Below, piece by piece: positions 28,376 to 36,933 of a stretch of DNA of 64,000 bases (its first letter is position 1; each line of letters opens with the position of its first letter). The position numbers were made by a program, and so were the translations under genes. The notes below the pieces were generated by a model. The model was not told the origin of the DNA. It saw only the letters and a program-made list of their open reading frames with translations, and did no database searches. The DNA is from Sphingobium sp. (GTDB lineage Bacteria > Pseudomonadota > Alphaproteobacteria > Sphingomonadales > Sphingomonadaceae), in NCBI GenBank assembly GCA_009360885.1, contig SPEL01000001.1, positions 248,001 to 312,000 of the forward strand. The letters run 5' to 3'.

Positions 28376-28452
28376 AATGCAAAACCCAGAGAAAACCATA
28401 CCCATTTTCCGACCGGGATGGCCTGTATCTGCGGGTCGGTGGTAACAACTCC
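28376..28452 (+). pseudogene. Frameshifted remnant of a tyrosine-integrase N-terminus
   Basis: Two reading frames joined at an A tract (about 28392-28395) give NAKPRE, then KPYPFSDRDGLYLRV. Together they match the DUF4102 amino domain of P4-like integrases (usual form: x-NAKPREKPYKLSDGDGLYLxV). One lost A would explain the shift. Neither frame continues into a catalytic domain, and the rest of 28164-28575 shows no gene. This is a remnant of an element that integrated at tRNA-Cys. Confidence 0.72.
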
Positions 28453-28575
28453 ATGCCGTCGCTATCGGGTATGTACACTCCTGATAGGCCGGTTTCGAAG
28501 GGATTGGCCAGGAAAGCAGGTATTTTCGATCACGCCATTAATGCTAGTAATGCGCCCTGCAATTTACATCTGGCG

Positions 28576-29640
28576 TCAATCTTTCCCCACCGCCCCGGTG
28601 CTTTGCCTGATTACCAATTCCGTTGAACAGACTATTGCCTGATGGGGGATGCAGGGGGAAGACGTTAATATTTCCACTGCCTGCATCGCAATTTCAGAGA
28701 TCGGTTGCCGCGCAGTTGTTAAGGCGGGCCAGCACAACTGGGCTATGTCACTATCGTCAAAACCAGCAATGGATAGCTGCTCTGGAACACTGATACCCAT
28801 ATTATGGGCCTGAATGATGATACCAGCCGCGAGGTCATCATTATATGTATAAATTGCCGAAGGTCGCTGTGATTTTTTCAACAATATTTGCCCGGCTAAC
28901 CGGCCTGCATCCACCAATGACAAGGGGGCAGGGCCTTGATTTTCATCCAACAAATGCGGTAATTCGATGATATCGAAGTCCGATAGGCTGCCGCCCGACT
29001 CAATAATCGTTTTTATAAAGGCATCCCGGCGTAATATTGTTGATGCAGCGGCTGGTATGCCGGTAACCATACCAAAGCGACGGTGGCCGAGTGACCATAA
29101 GTGGCGTGCAATTGCGGTGCTTCCGCCCGCGTGATCGCCGGTAACATAGGGCGCGCGCGACAATTGGGTGGCTGGCGCGATGCGCACATAGCGGGTAGAA
29201 TCTACTTCTAACAAATCCAGCAAATCCATATCGTCACATAATATTGCTGGTAATATTATGCCGCTACACCTTAAATTCCTGAGGCCGGATTTATACACTA
29301 ACGCAGCACTATCACACGTAATATCACATTCTTCTATTACCAGATTATAGCCTTTTTCACGACAGGATCGGGTAGCTGTGCGGACCAGTTGACTGAAGAA
29401 ATGTGAATTTGAAGGCGGAGTAAATAATCCGATTAACTTAGTTTGTGCTGTAGCAAGAGAACGAGCCGCAAGATTGGGAAGATAACCAATCTGGTCAATC
29501 GCCTTTTGGATTCGCTTTCTTGTTTCGGGGCTAACTTTGCTATCATTATTAACCACGCGCGATACGGTTTTGGCCGACACCCCGGCGATCGCTGCCACGT
29601 CATCTAGTGTTACGGATCGCACTATCAGCCCTGCATTCAT
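28576..29640 (-). CDS. LacI family transcriptional regulator
   Basis: 354 residues from ATG 29640 (MNAGLIVRSVTLDDVAAIAG). The helix-turn-helix is VTLDDVAAIAGVSAKTVSRVVN, followed by the hinge PNLAARSLATAQT; the rest is a periplasmic-binding-type sugar domain with IYTYNDDLAAGI and GFDDSDIAQLCWP. The longer frame from 29709 adds residues not seen in LacI proteins. It is divergent from the TonB receptor, with a perfect palindrome between them. It most likely represses the receptor and sulfatase until a breakdown product of the glycan appears. Confidence 0.92.
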   Translation of the reverse strand: MNAGLIVRSVTLDDVAAIAGVSAKTVSRVVNNDSKVSPETRKRIQKAIDQIGYLPNLAARSLATAQTKLIGLFTPPSNSHFFSQLVRTATRSCREKGYNLVIEECDITCDSAALVYKSGLRNLRCSGIILPAILCDDMDLLDLLEVDSTRYVRIAPATQLSRAPYVTGDHAGGSTAIARHLWSLGHRRFGMVTGIPAAASTILRRDAFIKTIIESGGSLSDFDIIELPHLLDENQGPAPLSLVDAGRLAGQILLKKSQRPSAIYTYNDDLAAGIIIQAHNMGISVPEQLSIAGFDDSDIAQLCWPALTTARQPISEIAMQAVEILTSSPCIPHQAIVCSTELVIRQSTGAVGKD

Positions 29641-29755
29641 TATATTCCACAATATCCCATTCATAGCGGACACAGTGGGCAGCCTGTAGAAAATATTTCT
29701 GCATCGCATAATAATCTATTTTGATGGTAGAGAAATAATCCTTAATAAGAAGCTA

Positions 29756-29769
29756 TGTCAGCGCTGACA
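29756..29769. promoter_or_regulatory. Probable LacI-family operator
   Basis: TGTCAGCGCTGACA, a perfect 14-base palindrome with the central CG typical of LacI-family operators. It sits between the LacI start (29640) and the receptor start (29865), so it can control both genes. Confidence 0.7.
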
Positions 29770-29864
29770 CTCTCAGCCGCTATAACGTATCAGACACGGC
29801 CCGCCGGACAACCGGAGGTTGATGTTTCCGCAACGGGAATATTAACAGGTAATTGGGGCATTAT

Positions 29865-32663
29865 ATGAAATTATTGGCGAGCTCTGCCATCGCTATCAGC
29901 GCATGGTCATTGGCTGTTGTACCCGCTGATGCGCAGCAGCAGGATAGTGTAATTGATAGCCAGTCCGAAAACGGCATTATTGTGACTGGGGTAAGGGCCA
30001 GCCTTCGATCTGCGGCTGATCTCAAGCGCAATGCGCCTCTTATCGTTGATGCTATTACGTCGGAAGATATTGGTAAATTCCCTACTGAAAATGTTGCCGA
30101 TGCCAGCCAGCGCATTACCGGCGTGCAAATAACCCGCACCCGTGGCTCCGGCACGGCTGTCAGTATTCGTGGCCTGCCTACCGATTTTACGCGTGTTCAG
30201 CTCAATGGTAGCACATTATCATCGGCCATCGTTGATCTTCGCGGCGGTGGTGCGGGCGGATCCATCGGGCGCAGTTTCGATTTCCGTTTACTCCCTACCG
30301 AATTTGTCAGCGCCGTAGAAGTTACGAAATCTCAGACCGCCGATATGCAGGAAGGCGGCCTTGCGGGCACCATCAACGTCAAAACAGTGCGCCCGCTGGA
30401 CGTCGGTAAAACCATGGCTGTGGGGTCTGTATTCGGTGTCTGGAATTCCAATTCAGGCAAAATAACGCCGCAGGCATCCGGCCTCTTTTCAACCACTTTG
30501 GCTGATGGCCGTCTCGGCATCCTGGTCGCTGGTGGATATAGCCGAACAAAGACTGAAACGCACAGCATCGGCAGTGTGGGCTGGGGTGTCACATCCGAAG
30601 CAACCTTTGGCCATGATTTAAATGGCGACGGCCTGCTTAATGGTCGTGTCAATCTGCCGAGCCAGATCCGCACTGAAATTGCCCGCGAAGATCGTCAGCG
30701 AACGGTGTTGACCAGTGCAATCGAATTTCAGGCAACCGATAGTTTGAAATTCTATACTGAGGGTTTTTACAGTCGCTTTGACGTCCTGGTGGATAGTCTC
30801 GAAAACCTTAATATCTTTACGGGCGCGACTGGCGGCGTATTCAACCCTGCCGACACGCGCCTTAGCACGATTGAAGGGGTTGATCCTTCGCAACTCGCTT
30901 ATGGCGTGCCTTATGCGACCAGCATTGGCCTTAGTAACGTAGATGTACGCGCTAATGACCGTGTGAACGACAGCATCGCCAAAACCTATTATGGCAAAGT
31001 TGGTGCTGATTTTAAAAATGATGCGATTTCTGCGAACATCAGCTTTGCATATTCCAAATCAAGCCAGACCGGCGATAATCTTAACCTTGCGCAGATACAG
31101 CGGTTTCAGGTTGCCGGTAATTGTGAACCGGGACAGACTCTGTGCGGACTTTCCCTCTCGCCGGAATCTCAGGCACGCTATCTGGACCCGCAACAAGGGA
31201 TTGTTGCCAGCCTTAACGGCGCGTTCGGGCGTAAAACCCTTGATCGCGTGAATGAGCTGAAGGGTGATCTACGCCATGAATTTGATACGAGCTGGTTGCG
31301 TCGTATTTCCATTGGTGGCGTTGCGTCATGGCGGAGAACCTATTCGGATGCGACCGCCCTTATCGTGCCTGCCGCCGCGTTGGCGCCGCTCGCGGGGCTG
31401 AGCCGTAGCACAATCAACCCTGCGGGCTTCGGATTAGGGCGTTTTACCCAAATCGTGTCGGCAAGCAGGGGGGATTTTCTGGGGGCATATAATGGCAATC
31501 AGCCATTCCCCACGCAATGGCTGGCGACAGACACGCGGGCGTTGCTGGATGTTGTTCCGCGCGATCAACTGGCCTCTGCCGGAGTAATACAAGACAACCC
31601 CAGCAGCATCGTAGACGTTCGCGAGAATATTCTGGCAGGCTATGTTCAGGCCGATTTTGCTTCGGCGGATGATCGCCTGTCCGGTAATATCGGTATCAGG
31701 GCCGTTCGCACAAAGAGCGCCTCCTCCGGCGTCGTGCCAGATATGTCTGGCCTTGTGGTGCAGGTGGATACGGGCGGCACCATCACCGTTCCGCCAGCTG
31801 GTGCATTGTCTGCCAAAAATAGCTACACCCGCTTTTTGCCGTCAGCCAATTTACGCTTTCAGGCGACGGATGAGCTGATTTTGCGCGCAGGTTTTTCCCG
31901 GACATTAAGCCGTCCTTCGCTGACGCAGATTTCGCCTTCTACCACTGTGGCTGGCGGTGGCGGGAATTATAATATTACTGCTGGCAATCCTGAATTGCGG
32001 CCCTTTATCTCGACCAATTATGACCTGACAGCGGAATGGTATCCTAATCGCGATACTTCGGTAACTTTGGCCGTATTTGTGAAAGACCTGTCCACACTGG
32101 TGCGGTCGGATACAGATTCCATCTTGTTACCCATTACGTTCTACACAGCGGCCACCAACAGCTATGTTACCCGTGACCAGCTGTTCCAGCGCACACGCCC
32201 AACCAATGCAAAAGGCGTGACCCTCGAAGGGTTTGAATTGGGGTATCAGCAGATGTTTACGTCCTTGCCCGGATTGCTGAGGAATACGGGCGTTCAGGCG
32301 AACTATACCTATATATCCAACTCTGATCCCGATGTTCTGACGGCTGCGTCCAAGAACAACTTCAACGTCAGTGCATTTTACGAAGATTCGCTTTTGGCGC
32401 TGCGGGCATCCTACACATGGCGCGACAAATTTGTGACCATGGGTCTGCCCGGCGGCTATGGTGGTCTGGGTGTGACGACGCAAGCTCGCGGGAATCTTGA
32501 TATAAATGTTACCGTCAATGTGAATGAACAGGTTTCGCTGGTTCTGCAGGGTACCAATATTCTGGACAATGTAGACAAGAGCCGCACAACATTAGGCGAT
32601 TTACCTGTCGATTATTACGATACCGGCCATCAGTATATGGTTGGCGCGCGGGTCCGTTTCTAA
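29865..32663 (+). CDS. TonB-dependent receptor (Caulobacter type)
   Basis: 932 residues from ATG 29865 (MKLLASSAIAIS; signal ends near ADAQ). The plug domain has IIVTGVRASLRSAADLK, IGKFPTENVADASQRI and SIRGLPTDFTRVQLNG, then GGLAGTINVKTVRPLD. The barrel follows and ends YMVGARVRF, with the terminal Phe. A TonB-box-like IIVTG is near residue 42. Such receptors bring oligosaccharides or siderophores across the outer membrane. With a LacI regulator and a sulfatase beside it, a sulfated glycan is the likely cargo (inference). The sulfatase starts 82 bases after the stop. Confidence 0.93.
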   Translation: MKLLASSAIAISAWSLAVVPADAQQQDSVIDSQSENGIIVTGVRASLRSAADLKRNAPLIVDAITSEDIGKFPTENVADASQRITGVQITRTRGSGTAVSIRGLPTDFTRVQLNGSTLSSAIVDLRGGGAGGSIGRSFDFRLLPTEFVSAVEVTKSQTADMQEGGLAGTINVKTVRPLDVGKTMAVGSVFGVWNSNSGKITPQASGLFSTTLADGRLGILVAGGYSRTKTETHSIGSVGWGVTSEATFGHDLNGDGLLNGRVNLPSQIRTEIAREDRQRTVLTSAIEFQATDSLKFYTEGFYSRFDVLVDSLENLNIFTGATGGVFNPADTRLSTIEGVDPSQLAYGVPYATSIGLSNVDVRANDRVNDSIAKTYYGKVGADFKNDAISANISFAYSKSSQTGDNLNLAQIQRFQVAGNCEPGQTLCGLSLSPESQARYLDPQQGIVASLNGAFGRKTLDRVNELKGDLRHEFDTSWLRRISIGGVASWRRTYSDATALIVPAAALAPLAGLSRSTINPAGFGLGRFTQIVSASRGDFLGAYNGNQPFPTQWLATDTRALLDVVPRDQLASAGVIQDNPSSIVDVRENILAGYVQADFASADDRLSGNIGIRAVRTKSASSGVVPDMSGLVVQVDTGGTITVPPAGALSAKNSYTRFLPSANLRFQATDELILRAGFSRTLSRPSLTQISPSTTVAGGGGNYNITAGNPELRPFISTNYDLTAEWYPNRDTSVTLAVFVKDLSTLVRSDTDSILLPITFYTAATNSYVTRDQLFQRTRPTNAKGVTLEGFELGYQQMFTSLPGLLRNTGVQANYTYISNSDPDVLTAASKNNFNVSAFYEDSLLALRASYTWRDKFVTMGLPGGYGGLGVTTQARGNLDINVTVNVNEQVSLVLQGTNILDNVDKSRTTLGDLPVDYYDTGHQYMVGARVRF

Positions 32664-32745
32664 GCAATACTCAGGCTTGGCTGGATGTGTATCTGGCCGG
32701 GCCTTTTCGTCATATCAAACCCTGCATCAATTTCGGAGGTTCCTT

Positions 32746-34449
32746 ATGCGATCTCATCTTCCCCGCCTTACCATGATCGCCGCAGCGCTGGTCAGTACGA
32801 CGGCTCTTGCCGGGCAGGTGGCTGTCCAAATCAAAGGGCCGGATGGTAAGGCCGCATCGGGTGTGCGCGTATCCGTGCCGGAATTGATGCGCAGCAGCGC
32901 CCCCAGCGACAAAGATGGCATCGTTATACTAAAGAATATTCCGGCAGGGGACGTAGACATAACCGCCGCGCCATCAGGGTTTAGGCCAATACAACAGCGC
33001 GTCACGGTTGCACAGAATGGGACCGCGACACTCAATTTTCAGTTGGAACCAAGTGACGCACTGAAACGCGCAGCATTAGCCAATTCAGAACCCGCGACAG
33101 AACATCTGGCCCAGAAACAGGCCTATTTGAACAGTATTAAAGCTGTGAAAGGCAAAAAGCCCAATATCGTCGTCATATTATTTGATGATCTGGGCTATGG
33201 TGATTTGTCGTCTTATGGAAACCGCCTCATTAAAACGCCCCGGATTGATGCTGCTGCCAGTCAGGGTATCAAGCTCGAGCAATTTTATTCGGCTTCTCCT
33301 GTTTGCACACCATCTCGTGCTGCGCTCCTATCGGGCCGTTATCCTAATCGCGCACATGCGGCCAATCATGTATATTTCCCCACGGGGCACCCCATGGCGA
33401 CTATCAGGCGCAGCATGGGCTGGGCGAATGCCTTACCAAAGGATGAAATCCTGTTGCCGGAAATATTGTCGAGGGCAGGTTATGCGACCGGTGCATTTGG
33501 CAAATGGCATCTGGGCGATCAAGCCGGACACAGGCCGAATGATTTCGGGTTTCAGGACTATTTTGGCATTCTCTACAGCAATGATATGAAGCCGGAAACG
33601 CTTTGGCGGAATGACAAGGTGGACACCCCTGCCGATCAGACCGATCAGGCAACATTGACCGAACGCATCACTGACGAAGCCATCGCATTCTTACGTAAGA
33701 ATGCGGAAAAACCGTTTTTCGCCTATGTGCCTTATACCGCGCCCCATTTGCCCCATCACCCGAACCCAAAGCATAAGGGCGTTTCAGAGGGCGGAACCTA
33801 TGGCGATGTGATTGAGGATCTCGACACTAATGTTGGCCGGTTGTTGCAGACATTGCGCGACCTGAAGGTAGATGACAACACCATCATTGTCATTACCAGC
33901 GATAATGGCGGTGACTGGGGCGGCAGTGCTGGCAATCTTCGCGGACGCAAAGGGGAAACATTCGAAGGGGGGCAACGCGTGCCTGCCTTCATCATCTGGC
34001 CGGGGGTAACGAAACCTGGCACAGTAAGTCAGGAAATGGGCATGAATTTCGATTTTTATGCTACCATATTGAAGGAACTGAATATCCCGCTTCCCTCTGA
34101 CCGCATCATTGACGGGGCAGATATCCGGCCATTACTGGCGGGCGGAAAAACGCCGCATGATTTCTTATATTATACAACGGTATGGACAGGTAGTTTTGCA
34201 GGGGTCCGTGATGGCCATTATAAATTCCGGGATATTGTCGCCGATCCTTCTCCTCTTGGAGCCGGAGGGGAAGCCTATAATGCCATTCCTTCGCTTTATT
34301 CGCTGGATAAAGATAATGAATCCCATGACGTTAGCGCTAAACATCCGGAGGAGCTGGAGCGTTTGAAGAAGCAGTTGGATGCTTTCAGAAAAGCATATCA
34401 ACATAACCCCCGTGGATGGATTGATCCGCCCTCAGTTGTCAGCCGCTAA
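32746..34449 (+). CDS. Type I sulfatase with N-terminal Ig-like/carboxypeptidase-regulatory domain
   Basis: 567 residues from ATG 32746; GGAGG lies 9 bases upstream (32733-32737). After a signal peptide (MIAAALVSTTALAG), residues about 20-105 form a beta domain (GPDGKAASGVRVSVPEL, GIVILKNIPAGDVDI) of carboxypeptidase-regulatory type. The sulfatase domain follows with DDLGYGDLSSYG, the signature CTPSRAALLSGRYPNR (Cys187, to be changed to formylglycine), GKWHLGD and TSDNGGDWGG. The formylglycine-generating enzyme is not in the window. The stop overlaps the dead integrase on the opposite strand. It probably desulfates a glycan in the periplasm. Confidence 0.92.
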   Translation: MRSHLPRLTMIAAALVSTTALAGQVAVQIKGPDGKAASGVRVSVPELMRSSAPSDKDGIVILKNIPAGDVDITAAPSGFRPIQQRVTVAQNGTATLNFQLEPSDALKRAALANSEPATEHLAQKQAYLNSIKAVKGKKPNIVVILFDDLGYGDLSSYGNRLIKTPRIDAAASQGIKLEQFYSASPVCTPSRAALLSGRYPNRAHAANHVYFPTGHPMATIRRSMGWANALPKDEILLPEILSRAGYATGAFGKWHLGDQAGHRPNDFGFQDYFGILYSNDMKPETLWRNDKVDTPADQTDQATLTERITDEAIAFLRKNAEKPFFAYVPYTAPHLPHHPNPKHKGVSEGGTYGDVIEDLDTNVGRLLQTLRDLKVDDNTIIVITSDNGGDWGGSAGNLRGRKGETFEGGQRVPAFIIWPGVTKPGTVSQEMGMNFDFYATILKELNIPLPSDRIIDGADIRPLLAGGKTPHDFLYYTTVWTGSFAGVRDGHYKFRDIVADPSPLGAGGEAYNAIPSLYSLDKDNESHDVSAKHPEELERLKKQLDAFRKAYQHNPRGWIDPPSVVSR

Positions 34450-34583
34450 TTCGCGGACGTCATTGCCGCTACGGCTGTGCCGCTGCCTGAAGGGGAGGGC
34501 GGAAATAATCCGCCAGCATCGCTCATCTTATATGGTTTAGCGGCAGGCTTGGCTTTTCGGATCGCCATATCTGTAAGTGCCAT
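34446..34583 (-). pseudogene. Truncated tyrosine-integrase N-terminus next to tRNA-Val
   Basis: An ATG frame of 45 codons. The first 26 residues (MALTDMAIRKAKP, then AAKPYKMSDAGGL) match the amino end of P4-like integrases; after about 34506 the match stops and the frame runs out on top of the sulfatase stop. The upstream 34584-34640 keeps GGGGGTAT- and CCCC-rich direct repeats, as often seen before such integrase genes. The integrase reads away from tRNA-Val, as an intact element would. It is clearly broken. Confidence 0.8.
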
Positions 34584-34763
34584 GATACCCCCTTGCCAAT
34601 CTGGGGGTATCCTTTCGGGGGTATTTCAAGTTACCCCAGCCATATTCCCACTGCGGAGTGTACCCCGGCGAATGGAATAAAACGCCTATGGCCTAACAAG
34701 GCTTAAATATCGCAGTTTTCTGGGGTTTGTCTGGCTGGATATGGTCGTCAGCGGACAAGGAAA

Positions 34764-34839
34764 TGGTGGGCGATGACGGGCTCGAACCGCCGACATTCTC
34801 GGTGTAAACGAGACGCTCTACCAACTGAGCTAATCGCCC
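34764..34839 (-). tRNA. tRNA-Val (TAC)
   Basis: On the minus strand a complete cloverleaf forms: acceptor GGGCGAT with ATCGCCC, the T arm with GGTTCGAGCCC, and an anticodon loop containing TAC. CCA is encoded. An integrase remnant lies about 180 bases beyond its 3' end. Confidence 0.95.
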
Positions 34840-34916
34840 CCTGATCGGGATAGCGCGCTTTTAGGTGATTTTCTGGGCGGGTCAACAGGTTTTTTAGAGA
34901 ATCGGTAGGAAATAGT

Positions 34917-34952
34917 GCAACAGTTCAGAGCATAGGCGTTCCGAACTGTTGC
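34917..34952 (-). terminator. Hairpin downstream of the 5'-nucleotidase gene
   Basis: Perfect 10-base arms GCAACAGTTC and GAACTGTTGC with a 16-base loop, 45 bases after the stop of the nucleotidase. The minus-strand sequence after the stem is pyrimidine-rich but has no clean T run, so termination is probable, not proven. Confidence 0.55.
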
Positions 34953-34997
34953 CAAGGTGGTAGTGGCCGCCAGCATCGCTGCTGGCCGCCGATTTCA

Positions 34998-36830
34998 TTA
35001 TCGCCGGGCAGGCGTGGTTGCGCCAGCATTGATGATCCGCCCTGCTTTAGGCGGCATCAGCCCTTGATGGGCAGCGATATAATCTTGCAGAGCTTCCACA
35101 TCGACGGGGCCATTGGTAAGATTTGTTCCAACGGTAAGGGTGCTGAACCCGTCCGCGCCGCCTGCCAGAAAATCGCTGCTGGTAATGCGATAGAGTGTGG
35201 CCGCTTTTACCGGCTTATCTTGCACCCAAATATCCGTCACGCGCTGTCCCACCGGGCGGGAAAGATCATAACGATAGCGCAGGCTATGCGATATTTGCAG
35301 CAAACGTGGTCGCTCGCCTGAAAATTGCTGTTCCAATATAGCGCGCAATTGCTGCCCGCTATAGCTGCGGGTCGTCAGCATATTGCCAAAGGGTTGCACG
35401 GCGTAAATCTGGCCAAAGGTGACTGCGCCATCTTTTCCGGGAACAATGTCCGCCCGCACCCCGCCGAGGTTCATGAAAGCGATTTGCGCCCCGCCTTTAT
35501 CCGGTGCGCTGGTGGCGGCGAGTTGCGCGTCTGCGATGATGCTGCCCAATATCTGTTCGCCCGCTGGGGAGCTTTCCCGTAGCAGAGGCGCGCCAATATG
35601 GCCGATGACTTTGCTAGTTACGGCATGAGCGGCCTGTGCATAACGCGATACCAGCCCGCCTATGGCTGGGTCTGCGGGGTAGAGTGGCTGGCTGGCTTGC
35701 ACTGGAACTTCGCCTTTGGGGCCGACAAAGCCTTCACCCTGAATAATCAGATTATCCGCTGATTTGCGCACAACCTTTTTCGTTGCAGGATCAATTGATA
35801 GACTAATGTGGGTGAGTAGCGTCCCATATTGTCCGCCGCTGGTCAGTAAAAAGGGCTTGGCCGGGTTAATACGGCCATAATCGCATATATAGGCCTGATG
35901 AGTGTGGCCGGAAACAACCACATCAATCGACGGGTCCAGCCGGTCCAGTATCGGAACAATATCACCGGTCAGGCCGGGGCAGCTTTTGTCATTATAACCG
36001 CCATCGGTATTGCCGCCCTGATGAATCAGGAGGACGATGCTGTCTGCCCCCTCTGCGCGTAGCTTCGGCACAAGCGCATTGGCAGCGGCGGCTTCATCAG
36101 TGAAATGCAGGTTACGAATGCCTTCTTTGCTGACGATGTCTGCTGTGCCTTTCAGTGTCAGCCCGATAAAGCCCATGCGGATAGCCTGCCCGCCGACGGT
36201 AACGGTTTTGATCCCATAAGCTGGGAAGAGTGTGCGCCCGTCGTCATAGAGCGTGTTGCCTGCCAAAAACCGGAATTTCGCGCCGGGGAAGGGGGATGTG
36301 ATCTGGCATGGCTTAGTATTGCCATGCTGCTCGCACCCGCCATTTTGTTTACGCAGCAGTTCTGCCTCGCCATGGTCCAGTTCATGATTGCCGACAGCAT
36401 TAAAATCCAGCCCGATCATGTCCATCGCTTCAATGGTCGGCTCATCGAGGAAAAGCGAGGAGACCAACGGCGATGCACCGATAAGATCACCTGCTGATAC
36501 CAAAATGCTGCCCGGATATTGGGCGCGAAGCTGCCGAATCGCAGAGGCGAGATAAGCCGCGCCGCCTGCTGGTACGGTGGTTTTGGTGCCATCTGGCGCG
36601 GTGGTGGTGATGGCTTTATGGGGCGGTTCCAGATTGCCATGAAAATCATTGAAGGCGAGGATGGTGACATCCACTGGCACTGTTACTGGCCCTGTCACTG
36701 GTCCGGTCGCGGATGCTGTGGCTGATGGGATAGTATTGGTGCGCGCCTCCTGATGGTGCGGGGCGCAGCCGGAGAGCAATAAAGCCAGTGCGCTGACAGA
36801 AGCCGCCGGGAAAACAGCAGATAATTTCAT
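34998..36830 (-). CDS. 5'-nucleotidase/UDP-sugar hydrolase family lipoprotein
   Basis: 610 residues. The signal peptide ends in lipobox LSGC (Cys22). The metallophosphatase domain shows VTILAFNDFHGNLEPP near residue 52, GNHELDHG for the metal site and VSGHTHQAY. The C-terminal nucleotidase domain contains NLGGVRADIVPG, substrate stacking residues and LAGGADGFSTL. These are UshA-type enzymes that release phosphate from nucleotides in the periplasm. The length is that of UshA. It starts about 100 bases after a TonB receptor on the same strand, and the neighbourhood is devoted to phosphate uptake, so phosphate scavenging is the likely role. Confidence 0.93.
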   Translation of the reverse strand: MKLSAVFPAASVSALALLLSGCAPHHQEARTNTIPSATASATGPVTGPVTVPVDVTILAFNDFHGNLEPPHKAITTTAPDGTKTTVPAGGAAYLASAIRQLRAQYPGSILVSAGDLIGASPLVSSLFLDEPTIEAMDMIGLDFNAVGNHELDHGEAELLRKQNGGCEQHGNTKPCQITSPFPGAKFRFLAGNTLYDDGRTLFPAYGIKTVTVGGQAIRMGFIGLTLKGTADIVSKEGIRNLHFTDEAAAANALVPKLRAEGADSIVLLIHQGGNTDGGYNDKSCPGLTGDIVPILDRLDPSIDVVVSGHTHQAYICDYGRINPAKPFLLTSGGQYGTLLTHISLSIDPATKKVVRKSADNLIIQGEGFVGPKGEVPVQASQPLYPADPAIGGLVSRYAQAAHAVTSKVIGHIGAPLLRESSPAGEQILGSIIADAQLAATSAPDKGGAQIAFMNLGGVRADIVPGKDGAVTFGQIYAVQPFGNMLTTRSYSGQQLRAILEQQFSGERPRLLQISHSLRYRYDLSRPVGQRVTDIWVQDKPVKAATLYRITSSDFLAGGADGFSTLTVGTNLTNGPVDVEALQDYIAAHQGLMPPKAGRIINAGATTPARR

Positions 36831-36877
36831 CTCACTTCGCCTTTCATAAGAAAAACAGGTCTGGTCCGGAACAGAGA

Positions 36878-36905
36878 AGGGCGCCGCACAAATGCGCAGC
36901 GCCCT
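36878..36905 (-). promoter_or_regulatory. Hairpin between the TonB receptor and the 5'-nucleotidase
   Basis: AGGGCGCCGCA pairs with TGCGCAGCGCCCT, apart from a two-base bulge. No strong T run follows, so it may attenuate or protect the receptor mRNA while allowing read-through into the nucleotidase. Confidence 0.5.
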
Positions 36906-36933
36906 CCCCGAATATCAAGAGCAAAAGCCCGGA

